Shown: one piece after another, positions 43,887 to 52,385 of the stretch | How positions within the stretch are numbered: the first letter of the stretch is position 1 | How the letters are laid out: every line of letters starts with the position of its first letter | Source of the DNA: Streptomyces sp. GESEQ-35 | GTDB lineage: Bacteria; Actinomycetota; Actinomycetes; Streptomycetales; Streptomycetaceae | Direction of reading: 5' to 3' | Assembly: GCF_017948485.1 (NCBI RefSeq) | Contig: NZ_JAFFSX010000012.1 | Span: 62,001 to 126,000, forward strand | DNA: 64,000 nucleotides | Position numbers and translations under genes: made by a program | Notes under the pieces: model-generated | What the model was told of the DNA's origin: nothing | The model's input: only the letters and a program-made list of their open reading frames with translations | The model's database searches: none

Positions 43887-44855
43887 TCAGTACAGGTCAG
43901 TCGCCGCCGCGTCCTCCGCCACCTTGAAGGCAATGCCGTCGAGGATGTCGTGCTCGCTCACGACGACCTCCTCGGCGCCGATCCGCTCCATGATCGAGAG
44001 CAGGACCAGGGCGCCCGCCCCGATGACGTCCACGCGCCCCGGATGCATGGAGGGGATGGCGGCGCGCTCGGCGTGGGTGGAGTGCAGGAGTTGCTCGGTG
44101 ATCTCCCGGACGCGGTCGTGGGAGACGCGGGAGTGGTGGATGGCGACGGAGTCGTACTCGGGCAGGTTCTGCGCGATGGCGGAGACCGTGGTGACCGACC
44201 CGGCCAGGCCGACGAGCGTGCGCGCCTCGCGCAGCGGGACCGTCTGCTCGGCGAGGTCGAGGGCCGCCTCGATGTCGGCGCGCATGGCGGCGATCTGCTG
44301 GTCGCTCGGCGGGTCGGCCACGACGCCCTCGCTCACCAGGTGCCGCTCCGTCATCCGCACACAGCCGACGTCCACGGAACGCGCGGCGCGCACCTGGTCG
44401 TCGCCGACGACGAACTCGGTCGAGCCGCCGCCGATGTCCACGACGAGGTAGGGCCGGGCGAGGTGATCACTGCCCGCGAGCTCCTTCGTCGCCCCCGTGA
44501 ACGAGAACTCGGCCTCCTGATCACCGGAGATCACCTCGGGCTCCACCCCGAGAATGTCCAGCACCCCGCGCACGAACTCGTCCCGGTTCTCGGCGTCCCG
44601 GGAGGCCGACGTGGCCACGAACCGCAGCCGTTCGGCGCCGTGTTCCTTGATGATCGCCGCGTACTCACGGCAGGCCGCGAAGGTCCGTTCCAACGCCTCC
44701 GGCGCAAGCCGCCCGGTCCGGTCGACGCCCTGCCCGAGCCGCACGATCGTCATCCGCCGGTCCAGGTCGACGAGTTGACCGGTGGCGGGGTTCACGTCGG
44801 CGACGAGAAGCCGGATGGAGTTGGTGCCGCAGTCGACGGCGGCGACGCGGGTCAC
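43887..44855 (-). CDS. ppx: Ppx/GppA phosphatase (exopolyphosphatase)
   Basis: Encodes 322 residues; the GTG at 44855 overlaps the upstream stop and has an AAGGAGG site. Actin-like ATPase folds: VAAVDCGTNSIRLLVADV (phosphate 1) and YLVVDIGGGSTEFVVGD (phosphate 2). RFVATSASRDAENRDEF and the catalytic Glu in SGDQEAEFSFTGA are typical. It degrades polyphosphate or pppGpp. The length matches the short actinobacterial form lacking the C-terminal domains of E. coli Ppx. It is coupled to the DUF501 gene. Confidence 0.92.
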   Translation of the reverse strand: MTRVAAVDCGTNSIRLLVADVNPATGQLVDLDRRMTIVRLGQGVDRTGRLAPEALERTFAACREYAAIIKEHGAERLRFVATSASRDAENRDEFVRGVLDILGVEPEVISGDQEAEFSFTGATKELAGSDHLARPYLVVDIGGGSTEFVVGDDQVRAARSVDVGCVRMTERHLVSEGVVADPPSDQQIAAMRADIEAALDLAEQTVPLREARTLVGLAGSVTTVSAIAQNLPEYDSVAIHHSRVSHDRVREITEQLLHSTHAERAAIPSMHPGRVDVIGAGALVLLSIMERIGAEEVVVSEHDILDGIAFKVAEDAAATDLY

Positions 44856-45382
44856 TTCTCGTCCTCCTTCGGCGTGGTCACGCACGCCCCCTTGAGCCAC
44901 CACTCCGGCAGCATCTCGATCGCCTCGTCACCGAGGGGGTTCACACCGGGTCCGGCGGCAAGGCTGTGCGCCACCAGCACATGCAGACACTTCACCCGGT
45001 CCGGCATCCCGCCCGCACTCGGAAAGCCCTTCAGCTCCTCGATCTCGTCCCGGCGCCGCACATAGTCCTCGTGCGCGGAGCGGTACGCGGCCGCCAGCTC
45101 CGGGTCGCTCTCCAGACGCGCCGTCATCTCCTTCATGACGCCGTTGGCCTCAAGCGTGCCGATCGCCGACGCGGCCTTGGGGCACGTCAGGTAGTACAGC
45201 GTCGGGAAGGGCGTCCCGTCGGGCAGTCGCGGCGCCGTCTCCACGACGTCCGGCTGCCCGCACGGGCACCGGTGCGCGATGGCACGCAGCCCGCGCGGCG
45301 GACGCCCGAGCTGCTGCTTGAAGGCCTCGACGTCCGCGTCGGTGGGCTCGGTACGCGGAGTGGTCGGCGGAGGGGTTTCCAT
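44852..45382 (-). CDS. DUF501 protein
   Basis: Encodes 176 residues. Recognisable by EAFKQQLGRPPRGLRAIAHRCPCGQPDVVETAPRL and FPTLYYLTCPKAASAIGTLE, the DUF501 pattern conserved in actinobacteria beside ppx and divIC. Conserved Cys and His suggest metal binding, but the function is unknown. It is translationally coupled to ppx (GTGA overlap) and lies 50 bp after divIC. Confidence 0.88.
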   Translation of the reverse strand: METPPPTTPRTEPTDADVEAFKQQLGRPPRGLRAIAHRCPCGQPDVVETAPRLPDGTPFPTLYYLTCPKAASAIGTLEANGVMKEMTARLESDPELAAAYRSAHEDYVRRRDEIEELKGFPSAGGMPDRVKCLHVLVAHSLAAGPGVNPLGDEAIEMLPEWWLKGACVTTPKEDEK

Positions 45383-45432
45383 GCTCGTACGAAGATCTCT
45401 CTGTCAGTTCACTGGTCGAAGGTGTCTGTCCG

Positions 45433-45909
45433 TCACCGGTCGGAGGCGTCGGACTTGTCGACCCCGTCCCAGACGTTCGAGTACCAGGGGCGGTCGGCCG
45501 CCTCGGTATCGGCGCGCGACTGCTTGGCCGCGTCCGGGTCGACCACGATGAATCCGGTCTCCCCCGGCATCACATAGTGCAGCCGCTGCCGGATCTGCTG
45601 CTCGGCGTACGCGTCGTCCTGCCAGCGCGCCTTGAGGTCGCGCAGCTGCTCGACCCGCTGCTGGGCCTGCTGCTTCTGCTGCCGAAGATCGGCGATCTCG
45701 GCGCGCTGGGACACGTACTGCCTTATCGGATAGGCGAGGGCCACGACCAGTGAGCACAGGACGAGGGCCAGCAGCGCCGCGCGGCCGGTCAGCCGGGAGC
45801 GGCGGGCCTGGCGCTTGGTCTGTGAGCGGTAGACACGGGCGGCCGTCTGCTCGCCGAGCAGCCGGATCCTGGTCGCGGTGGAGAAACGGTCCCGGTCCTT
45901 CACGGCCAT
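45433..45909 (-). CDS. divIC: septum formation initiator, DivIC/FtsL-type
   Basis: Encodes 158 residues; the ATG at 45909 has GGGGAGG upstream and is preferred over 45927. A basic cytoplasmic N-terminus precedes one membrane helix (ALLALVLCSLVVALAYPI) and a coiled coil (QRAEIADLRQQKQQAQQRVEQLRDLKARW). The DivIC-specific region is YAEQQIRQRLHYVMPGETGFIVVD. It belongs to the FtsB/FtsL/DivIC divisome group. It lies downstream of eno, the usual actinobacterial order. Confidence 0.92.
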   Translation of the reverse strand: MAVKDRDRFSTATRIRLLGEQTAARVYRSQTKRQARRSRLTGRAALLALVLCSLVVALAYPIRQYVSQRAEIADLRQQKQQAQQRVEQLRDLKARWQDDAYAEQQIRQRLHYVMPGETGFIVVDPDAAKQSRADTEAADRPWYSNVWDGVDKSDASDR

Positions 45910-46033
45910 GACCCACCTCCCCTTCATACGTGCGTACGTCCCCGCACACGGTACGGGACCGAGTACGAGGACGTACGTACGACTGGCTAGGCCTTTTCCG
46001 AAGGCTCAGCCGGGAAGGCTCAGCTACGCGGGC

Positions 46034-47314
46034 TCAGCCCTTGAAGCGGGGGAACGCGCTGCGGCCGGCGTACACCGCCGCGTCGTCGAGGATCTCCTCG
46101 ATACGCAGCAGCTGGTTGTACTTGGCGACACGCTCGGAGCGGGCCGGGGCGCCGGTCTTGATCTGGCCGCAGTTGGTGGCGACGGCCAGGTCGGCGATGG
46201 TGACGTCCTCGGTCTCGCCGGAGCGGTGGGACATCATGCACTTGAAGCCGCTGCGCTGGGCCAGTTCGACGGCGTCCAGGGTCTCGGTGAGCGAGCCGAT
46301 CTGGTTCACCTTGACGAGCAGGGCGTTGGCGGCGCCGTCGTCGATGCCGCGGGCCAGGCGCTCCGGGTTGGTGACGAACAGGTCGTCGCCGACGATCTGC
46401 ACCTTGTCGCCGAGCTTGTCGGTGAGGACCTTCCAGCCGGCCCAGTCGTCCTCGAACAGCGGGTCCTCGACGGAGACGAGCGGGTAGGCCGCGACGAGCT
46501 CCTCGTAGTACTCCGTCATCTCGGCGGCGGAGCGCTCCTTGCCCTCGAAGAGGTACTTGCCGTCCTTGTAGAACTCGGAGGCGGCGACGTCGAGCGCGAG
46601 GGCGATCTGCTCGCCGGGGGCGTAACCGGCTTCCTTGATGGCCTCGAGGATGAGGTCGAGGGCCTCGCGGTTGGAGCCGAGGTTCGGGGCGAAGCCGCCC
46701 TCGTCGCCGAGGCCGGTGGCCAGGCCCTTGCTCTTCAGGACCTTCTTGAGGGTGTGGTAGACCTCGGTGCCCCAGCGCAGCGCCTCGGAGAAGGACTCCG
46801 CGCCGATCGGGGCGATCATGAACTCCTGGATGTCCACGTTGGAGTCGGCGTGCGAGCCGCCGTTCAGGATGTTCATCATCGGCACCGGCAGCAGGTGCGC
46901 GTTCGGGCCGCCCAGGTAGCGGAAGAGCGGAAGGTCGCTGGCCTCGGAGGCGGCGTGGGCGACGGCGAGGGAGACGCCGAGGATGGCGTTGGCGCCGAGC
47001 GAGCCCTTGTTGTCGGTGGCGTCCAGGTCGAACATCGCCTGGTCGATCAGGCGCTGCTCGGTGGCGTCGTAGCCGACCAGCTCCGGGCCGATCTGCTCGA
47101 TGACCGCGAGGACGGCCTTCTCGACACCCTTGCCCTGGTAGCGGTTCGGGTCGCCGTCGCGGAGCTCGATGGCCTCGAAGGCGCCGGTGGACGCACCGGA
47201 CGGAACGGCGGCACGACCCGTGCTGCCGTCGTCGAGGCCGACCTCGACCTCGACCGTGGGGTTGCCTCGGGAGTCCAGGATTTCCCGGGCTACGACGACG
47301 TCGATGGACGGCAC
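46034..47314 (-). CDS. eno: enolase
   Basis: Encodes 426 residues. GTG at 47314 is chosen because AAGGAG lies six bases upstream and the protein then begins PSIDVVVAREILDSRGNPTVEV as in other Streptomyces. It interconverts 2-phosphoglycerate and phosphoenolpyruvate. Magnesium and catalytic motifs are intact: GGSHADSNVDIQEFMI, GDEGGFAPNLG, SVEDPLFEDDW, GDDLFVTNP, LLVKVNQIGSLTET and MMSHRSGETEDVTIADLAV. It is the first gene of an eno-divIC-DUF501-ppx string. Confidence 0.98.
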   Translation of the reverse strand: MPSIDVVVAREILDSRGNPTVEVEVGLDDGSTGRAAVPSGASTGAFEAIELRDGDPNRYQGKGVEKAVLAVIEQIGPELVGYDATEQRLIDQAMFDLDATDNKGSLGANAILGVSLAVAHAASEASDLPLFRYLGGPNAHLLPVPMMNILNGGSHADSNVDIQEFMIAPIGAESFSEALRWGTEVYHTLKKVLKSKGLATGLGDEGGFAPNLGSNREALDLILEAIKEAGYAPGEQIALALDVAASEFYKDGKYLFEGKERSAAEMTEYYEELVAAYPLVSVEDPLFEDDWAGWKVLTDKLGDKVQIVGDDLFVTNPERLARGIDDGAANALLVKVNQIGSLTETLDAVELAQRSGFKCMMSHRSGETEDVTIADLAVATNCGQIKTGAPARSERVAKYNQLLRIEEILDDAAVYAGRSAFPRFKG

Positions 47315-47652
47315 GAGCATCTCCTTCTTGGGGTGTGACGCGGGTACACCGGGCCGGGGCCCGGCGGGTGCAGCGCCGTGGCGGCTCTGCGAGATGAGCC
47401 TAACCGGCTCCGGGCGATCGGCCACCGGGTCACCCACCCGTTGGACAGAACCGAGAGTAAATTGTTTCTGAACGGAACAAAAAGTCGCGCGCAAGGCGAC
47501 ACGAAAAAAGCCCCGCCCCGGTGCGTACGGGGGAAGACGCACCGGAGCGGGGAGCCCGTGGGGACGGGGGTGACCCTCACGAGGCCTCCACTATGAAAGC
47601 CACGGATGTGAGGGGTCTGTGGTTCAGCCGTGTTCCGGCTGCGAACCCGGGA
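47315..47652. other. intergenic region upstream of eno
   Basis: These 338 bp hold the eno leader and promoter side (47315-47500), including an AT-rich AAATTGTTT patch near 47459, and the rpfA terminator (47504-47553). No gene was seen. Confidence 0.5.
47504..47553 (-). terminator. rho-independent terminator after rpfA
   Basis: On the minus strand a 17-bp arm pair (CTCCGGTGCGT / ACGCACCGGGGCGGGG, one mismatch) is followed by TTTTTT. It is the clearest intrinsic terminator in the window, 100 bp past the rpfA stop. Confidence 0.88.
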
Positions 47653-48336
47653 TCACTTCAGGTGCAGCTGCTGACCCGGGTAGATGAGGTCGGCGTCCTT
47701 GACGATGTCCTCGTTCAGCTGGAACAGCTTGTCCCAGCCGCCCTTGACGTCGTGCTCCTCGGCGATCGTGCTGAGGGTGTCGCCCTTGACGACCTTGTAC
47801 TCGCCGTCGCCCTTCTTGACCTTCTCGCCGGTCGGCGTGGTGACGGTCTTCTTGGCGGCGGGACGCTCGGTCGAACGGGAGGCGCTCTGCTCCTCGGTCG
47901 AACGGGTGCTGGTGCTGCTGTCGCTCGAAGAGCTGGAGCTGCTGGAGGACGAGCTGCCGGTCGAGGCGCTCGACAGGCCGGTGCCGCAGTTCGGCCAGGC
48001 ACCCTTGCCCTGACCCGCGAGGACCTTCTCGGCTATCTCGATCTGCTGCGCCTTGGAGGCCTGGTCGGCCGTGGCGGCGTACTGCGTGCCGCCGTACGCG
48101 GCCCACGTGGAGGCGGAGAACTGGAGACCGCCGTAGTAGCCGTTGCCGGTGTTGATGGACCAGTTGCCGCCGGCCTCGCACTGGGCGACGGCGTCCCACT
48201 CGGAGGCGGTGGCGGCGGAGGCGTTGCCGGCCGCCATCAGCGGAGCGGCGATGGCGACACCGGTGACGCCGGCGAGCGCGGCGGCGCGGGTGGCCTTGGA
48301 CGGACGGCGGTGCTTGCCCTTGCCGGAAAACAGCAT
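47653..48336 (-). CDS. rpfA: resuscitation-promoting factor with LysM domain
   Basis: Encodes 227 residues; ATG at 48336 follows GAGGGGA. A signal peptide (to about AGNASA) precedes an Rpf/transglycosylase-like domain: ATASEWDAVAQCEAGGNWSINTGNGYYGGLQFSASTWAAYGG with the catalytic Glu of CEAGG, and two Cys. A poly-Ser linker (about 115-145) leads to a C-terminal LysM domain (YKVVKGDTLSTIAEEHDVKGGWDKLFQLN). It cleaves peptidoglycan glycan strands and aids germination. The 5' leader carries a c-di-AMP riboswitch, so expression should fall with high c-di-AMP. Confidence 0.94.
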   Translation of the reverse strand: MLFSGKGKHRRPSKATRAAALAGVTGVAIAAPLMAAGNASAATASEWDAVAQCEAGGNWSINTGNGYYGGLQFSASTWAAYGGTQYAATADQASKAQQIEIAEKVLAGQGKGAWPNCGTGLSSASTGSSSSSSSSSSSDSSTSTRSTEEQSASRSTERPAAKKTVTTPTGEKVKKGDGEYKVVKGDTLSTIAEEHDVKGGWDKLFQLNEDIVKDADLIYPGQQLHLK

Positions 48337-48349
48337 GGTTGATCCCCTC

Positions 48350-48505
48350 ACCGACGCCTGCGAGGTGAGCTGTCGGGTTCGGGCCGGTTGAGTTGCCCGG
48401 CCATGTCTCGTACGAGGCTTTCGTCCCGTACGGGCATGGCTTCACCCCAAGCCGCACGGTCAACTGACCGGCGCGGCGCTTACCTTGGGTCCCCCGCTCC
48501 TGCCT
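48350..48505 (-). promoter_or_regulatory. ydaO-type c-di-AMP riboswitch
   Basis: Read on the minus strand, the leader contains GGGGGACCCAAGGTAA, then GGGGTGAA, and ends with CCGAACCCGACAGCTCACC followed by CGCAGGCGTCGG, the conserved order of the ydaO/yuaA motif. It ends just before the rpfA ribosome site. ydaO control of rpfA is established in Streptomyces. Boundaries are approximate. Confidence 0.9.
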
Positions 48506-48719
48506 ACGGCGCTGTTAAGCGACGACTGTTCCCGTGCGGCCACTGGCAGGATTCGGCGTTGTGGCAGCCGGGGCTCGTGTTGGCGAGCGGTGATGACCGT
48601 AGACACGCGATCCGTCGAATTTCAAAGACGATCAGGGCTTCTGAGACTCATCCCACACTTTCACCAAACCGGACATTCAGCGCGAAGCGGGGCGTCAACT
48701 ACCGCTGGTTTTCGCCCGT

Positions 48720-49715
48720 TTAGGCACCGACTTCGAGGGTCTGACCGGGGATGATGAGGTTCGGGTCGGCGCCGACGGCTCCCTTGTTCTCGGCATAGAG
48801 CTCACGCCATCCGCCGTTCACCTCAAGGGAGTCGGCGATGGAGCAGAGCGTGTCACCGGCGCGGACGGTGTAGGAGTCGTCCGCGGCGACGCGTGCATCA
48901 TCGTCACCGCGTGAGGCGTGGCGGCCGGAGGAGTCGGTACGGTCGCCGGCCGTGCCCTCGTCCGCGCTGCCGCCGCGGTGCTTGCCGGTGCCGGTGTCCG
49001 TGAGGTACGAAGAGCCGCCGTTCTGGCCCGACTTGTCCGAATCGTCGTCCTGGCTGGAACCTGTGGACGGGCTACCGGATTCCTGTGACGCACTTGCGTC
49101 GGATTCGGGTGATGTGTCGGACTTGGCGGAGTTGTCCGTCGCATCCGACGACCCGTCAGACGGGGACGACGAGGGCGAGGAGGACGGCGACGGGGAACCC
49201 GAGGCGGAGGACGACTCGGAAGACGAGGACGATTCAGGCGAGTCGGACAGCCCCGAGGAGCCGGAGGAAGTATCGGACGACGTGGACTCGTCGGCCGACG
49301 CCTCGCCCGCCAGACCCGTGTCGACGTCCGCCGAACGGGAGTCCTCACCGAGGCCGTAGACCAGCCCACAGGTGGGCCACGCGCCGGCACCCTGATCCGC
49401 GAGGACCTTCTCGGCGACGGCTATCTGCTGGGAGCGGCTGGCCTGGTCGGCGCTCGCGGCGTAGTCGAGGCCGCCGTACTGCTCCCAGTCCTCCTGCGCC
49501 AACTGGAGACCGCCGTAGAACCCGTTGCCGGAGTTGGCGCTCCAGGCGCCGCCGCTTTCACACTCCGCGACCTTGTCCCAGGTGCTGCCGTCGGCCGCAC
49601 TCGCGGCGCCGGCTCCGAGGAGCGGGATGGCGATGGCGGAGCCGGTCACTCCGGCCGCGACGAGGAGAGCCGGAGCCTGACGGGGGCGACGGTGACGACC
49701 GTTCCCGGAGAGCAT
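48720..49715 (-). CDS. rpfC: resuscitation-promoting factor with long Ser-rich linker and LysM
   Basis: Encodes 331 residues; ATG at 49715 (AAAGG upstream) is preferred over GTG at 49730 because it aligns with the start of rpfA. Signal peptide to about AGAASA, then an Rpf domain (STWDKVAECESGGAWSANSGNGFYGGLQLAQEDWEQYGG, catalytic Glu in CESGG). A disordered Ser/Asp/Gly linker of ~150 residues follows, and a LysM domain (YTVRAGDTLCSIADSLEVNGGWRELYAENK). It is a paralogue of rpfA with the same domain order. It has a short leader without the riboswitch. The gene name follows remembered synteny with SCO3098. Confidence 0.92.
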   Translation of the reverse strand: MLSGNGRHRRPRQAPALLVAAGVTGSAIAIPLLGAGAASAADGSTWDKVAECESGGAWSANSGNGFYGGLQLAQEDWEQYGGLDYAASADQASRSQQIAVAEKVLADQGAGAWPTCGLVYGLGEDSRSADVDTGLAGEASADESTSSDTSSGSSGLSDSPESSSSSESSSASGSPSPSSSPSSSPSDGSSDATDNSAKSDTSPESDASASQESGSPSTGSSQDDDSDKSGQNGGSSYLTDTGTGKHRGGSADEGTAGDRTDSSGRHASRGDDDARVAADDSYTVRAGDTLCSIADSLEVNGGWRELYAENKGAVGADPNLIIPGQTLEVGA

Positions 49716-49787
49716 GCGGGGGCCTTTCACGAGACAGCGGTGACCGGCGCGGCGGGTGAGAACTAGGAGGCCGCGCTGATCCGTGAA

Positions 49788-49817
49788 CGTATAGGCAGCA
49801 CATCACTTGTCACAAGT
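49788..49817 (-). promoter_or_regulatory. rpfC promoter with overlapping palindrome
   Basis: On the minus strand, TTGTGA (49815-49810), a 16-bp spacer and TATACG (49793-49788) resemble a -35/-10 pair. The -35 hexamer lies inside the perfect inverted repeat ACTTGT-N-ACAAGT (49805-49817), a plausible operator. TCACGTGA at 49832-49839 is a second small palindrome. Confidence 0.5.
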
Positions 49818-49861
49818 TAATGCCGCGTAGATCACGTGAAGATCACAGATTTGAAGGCGTG

Positions 49862-51160
49862 TCACCTTTGCGCAGGTGAGGCGTGTTGGCCAGGTGGCGT
49901 GAACTCGACCGGCAGGGTGCGCAGTCCGCGCATGATGAGCCCGCCACGCCATCTCAAATCGGCGGAATCCACCGCGAGTCGGAGGTCCGGGAGGCGGGTG
50001 AGGAGGGTGGCGAGGGCGGTCTGGCCCTCCAGACGGGCGAGCGGGGCGCCGAGGCAGTAGTGGATGCCGTGGCCGTATCCGAGGTGCTGGTTGTCTCGGC
50101 GGCCGAGGTCGAGGACGTCGGGGTCGGCGAACCGCTCCGGGTCCCGGTCGGCGGCGGCGAGGACGACGAGGACGGGGTCGCCGGGTGCGATGTCCTGCCC
50201 GCCGACGGTGAGCGGCTCGGTCGCGAACCGCCAGGTGGCGAGTTCCACGGGGCCGTCGTAGCGCAGGAGTTCCTCGACGCCGGTTTCGAGGAGGGCGGTG
50301 TCGTGGGCGGCGAGGGACTTCTGGAGGCGGGCCCGCTGCTCGGGGTGGGTGAGCAGGGCGTATGTGCCGTTCCCGATGAGATTCACCGTGGTCTCGAAGC
50401 CGGCGAAGAGGAGGATGAAGGCCATGGCCGCGGCCTCGTTCTCGGTGAGGTACTCGCCGTGGTCCGAGGCGCGGATGAGACCGGAGATGAGGTCCTCGCC
50501 GGGCGTGGGTTCGGCGGGGAGGGCCTCGCGCTTGCGGTGGATGAGGTCGGCGAGATAGCCCCGCATCTTCTTCACGGACCGCGCGACTCCGCCTCTGGGG
50601 CCGCCTTGATGGCGGATCATCATGCCCGCCCAGTCCCGGAAGTCGTCCTGGTCCTCGCGCGGGACGCCGAGCAGGTCGCAGATCGCGTAGATGGGGAGAG
50701 GGAACGCGAACTCGTGGATGAGGTCGGCGGATCCCTTCTCGGCGAACCCGTCGATGAGGTCGTCGGTGAGTTCCTGGACCCGGGGCGCGAACTCGGCGAC
50801 GCGGCGGGGCGTGAACGCCTTGGAGACGAGCCTGCGCAGCCTGGTGTGGTCCGGCGGATCGATGTTGAGCAGATGCGTCATCAACTCGGCCTTGCGCTCA
50901 CCGGGGATACCGGTCTTGCCCTTGGCGTGCGCGGGCTCGTCATGATGTGCGGGGTTCTTGGACAGCCGCGGATCGGCGAGCGTCTGCTTGGCGTCGGCGT
51001 AACGGGTGACCAGCCAGGCCTCCACGCCGCTGGGCAGCCGCGTCTTGTGGACGGGGGCGTGTTCGCGGAGCCAGGCGTAGGCGGGGTAGGGGTCGCTTGC
51101 GAACTCCCAGGTGAAGAGCTCGGGGGGCGGTGGCTGGGTGGGGTGGGGCTGGTCGGTCAC
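49862..51160 (-). CDS. cytochrome P450
   Basis: Encodes 432 residues from GTG at 51160; GTG at 51187 is also possible, and neither has a strong ribosome site. P450 signatures are intact: I-helix FILLFAGFETTVNLIGNG, K-helix EELLRYDG, and the heme loop LGYGHGIHYCLGAPLARLEG with the Cys ligand. Similar to CYP107-type bacterial hydroxylases. The substrate is unknown and no ferredoxin or reductase gene is adjacent. It lies 113 bp downstream of mazG. Confidence 0.93.
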   Translation of the reverse strand: MTDQPHPTQPPPPELFTWEFASDPYPAYAWLREHAPVHKTRLPSGVEAWLVTRYADAKQTLADPRLSKNPAHHDEPAHAKGKTGIPGERKAELMTHLLNIDPPDHTRLRRLVSKAFTPRRVAEFAPRVQELTDDLIDGFAEKGSADLIHEFAFPLPIYAICDLLGVPREDQDDFRDWAGMMIRHQGGPRGGVARSVKKMRGYLADLIHRKREALPAEPTPGEDLISGLIRASDHGEYLTENEAAAMAFILLFAGFETTVNLIGNGTYALLTHPEQRARLQKSLAAHDTALLETGVEELLRYDGPVELATWRFATEPLTVGGQDIAPGDPVLVVLAAADRDPERFADPDVLDLGRRDNQHLGYGHGIHYCLGAPLARLEGQTALATLLTRLPDLRLAVDSADLRWRGGLIMRGLRTLPVEFTPPGQHASPAQR

Positions 51161-51272
51161 CCGTTGACGGTATCCGGCTCGCGGCACGCCGACGCAGGCG
51201 CTGCCGCATCCCGGTGAGCGGCGCGTTTCAGTTCTCCGTCGCCGATACCCGTTCCGTCTCCCCGGTGGTGAT

Positions 51273-52259
51273 TCAGTCCCCCGTCACCGACACCCCCTCC
51301 ACCTCCCTGATCGCATCCCGATAGGCCCGCGCCGCAGCCCGCAGCGCCGCCTCCGGGTCTACGCCGTCCGCCTCGGCGCGGACGGCCAGCGCCAGGAGTT
51401 CGTAGCCGATGCCCTCGTCCTGGGGCAGCGGTACGTCCAGTCCCGCCGTGCGTACCCGGGACGTCAGCTTCGCCGCGAGAGCGAGGCCGGGCTGGCCCAG
51501 GGGGACGCCGTCGGTGACCGACTGCCGCTGCTTCTCGATCGCCTTGGTGCGCAGCCAGTGCGCCTTGACCTCCTCGGGCGTCGTGGCCGTCTCGTCGCCG
51601 AAGACGTGCGGGTGGCGGTGGATGAGCTTGGTGACGATGCCGGCCGCGACGTCGTCGATGGAGTAGGGGGAGTCGGTGTCCTCCTCGGCGATGCGGGCGT
51701 GGAAGACGACCTGGAGCAGGACGTCCCCCAGCTCCTCGCGGAGTTCGTCGGCGTCGCCGTCCTCGATCGCCTCGACGAGTTCGTACGCCTCCTCGATCCC
51801 GTACTTCGCCAGGCCCTTGTGGGTCTGCTGGGACGACCAGGGGCACTCGACGCGGATCCGGTCCATGACCTGCACGAGGTCGAGGAGGCGGGCGCCCGGC
51901 AGGTCGTACGAGGCGGGGAGCAGCTCCAGGTCGGGCATGTGGAAGCGGCCGGAACCGGCGAGGCGCGCGAGGCCGTCCGTCAGGGCCGGCTCGCCCTCGC
52001 CCGTGGCGACGACGACCACGGTCCGTCCGCCGGCGCAGACGTCGACCAGTTCCTCGGCGGTCGGGGACGTCTCCTCGACCGATATCCCCGCCTCGCGCAG
52101 ATAGGGCAGCTGCGGGTGCGCTCCGTCCGCGCACAGCACCCGGTCGGCGGCGTGCAGCGTCTGCCAGGCCGGCCAGGACAGCAGGCCGGGCGCGACCCGG
52201 TGGCTGGTGGTGAGCAGGACGATGCGGCCCGGGGCCCGATCTGAGCTGGTTGCGTTCAC
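51273..52259 (-). CDS. mazG: nucleoside triphosphate pyrophosphohydrolase with N-terminal methylase-like region
   Basis: Encodes 328 residues from GTG at 52259 (GGAGA close upstream, so the exact start is uncertain). The MazG domain spans about 125-240: CPWSSQQTHKGLAKYGIEEAYELVEAIEDGD and ELREELGDVLLQVVFHARIAEE with the EExxE and ExxD metal motifs. It hydrolyses NTPs to NMPs, removing damaged nucleotides. Residues 1-115 (VLLTTSHRVAPGLLSWPAWQTL, VVVVATGEGEPAL) look like a degenerate tetrapyrrole-methylase domain, as in YabN-type fusions. Confidence 0.88.
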   Translation of the reverse strand: MNATSSDRAPGRIVLLTTSHRVAPGLLSWPAWQTLHAADRVLCADGAHPQLPYLREAGISVEETSPTAEELVDVCAGGRTVVVVATGEGEPALTDGLARLAGSGRFHMPDLELLPASYDLPGARLLDLVQVMDRIRVECPWSSQQTHKGLAKYGIEEAYELVEAIEDGDADELREELGDVLLQVVFHARIAEEDTDSPYSIDDVAAGIVTKLIHRHPHVFGDETATTPEEVKAHWLRTKAIEKQRQSVTDGVPLGQPGLALAAKLTSRVRTAGLDVPLPQDEGIGYELLALAVRAEADGVDPEAALRAAARAYRDAIREVEGVSVTGD

Positions 52260-52385
52260 TCTCCGAACGTAACGCACGCCACTGACGGTGCTCCGAGTTG
52301 TCCACAGGCGGCCCGCGCCGGATGTCACATTCGCGGGGACGGCGGTGTCTTCATGTCGAACAGGCCGACACACAGGGAGAACACC

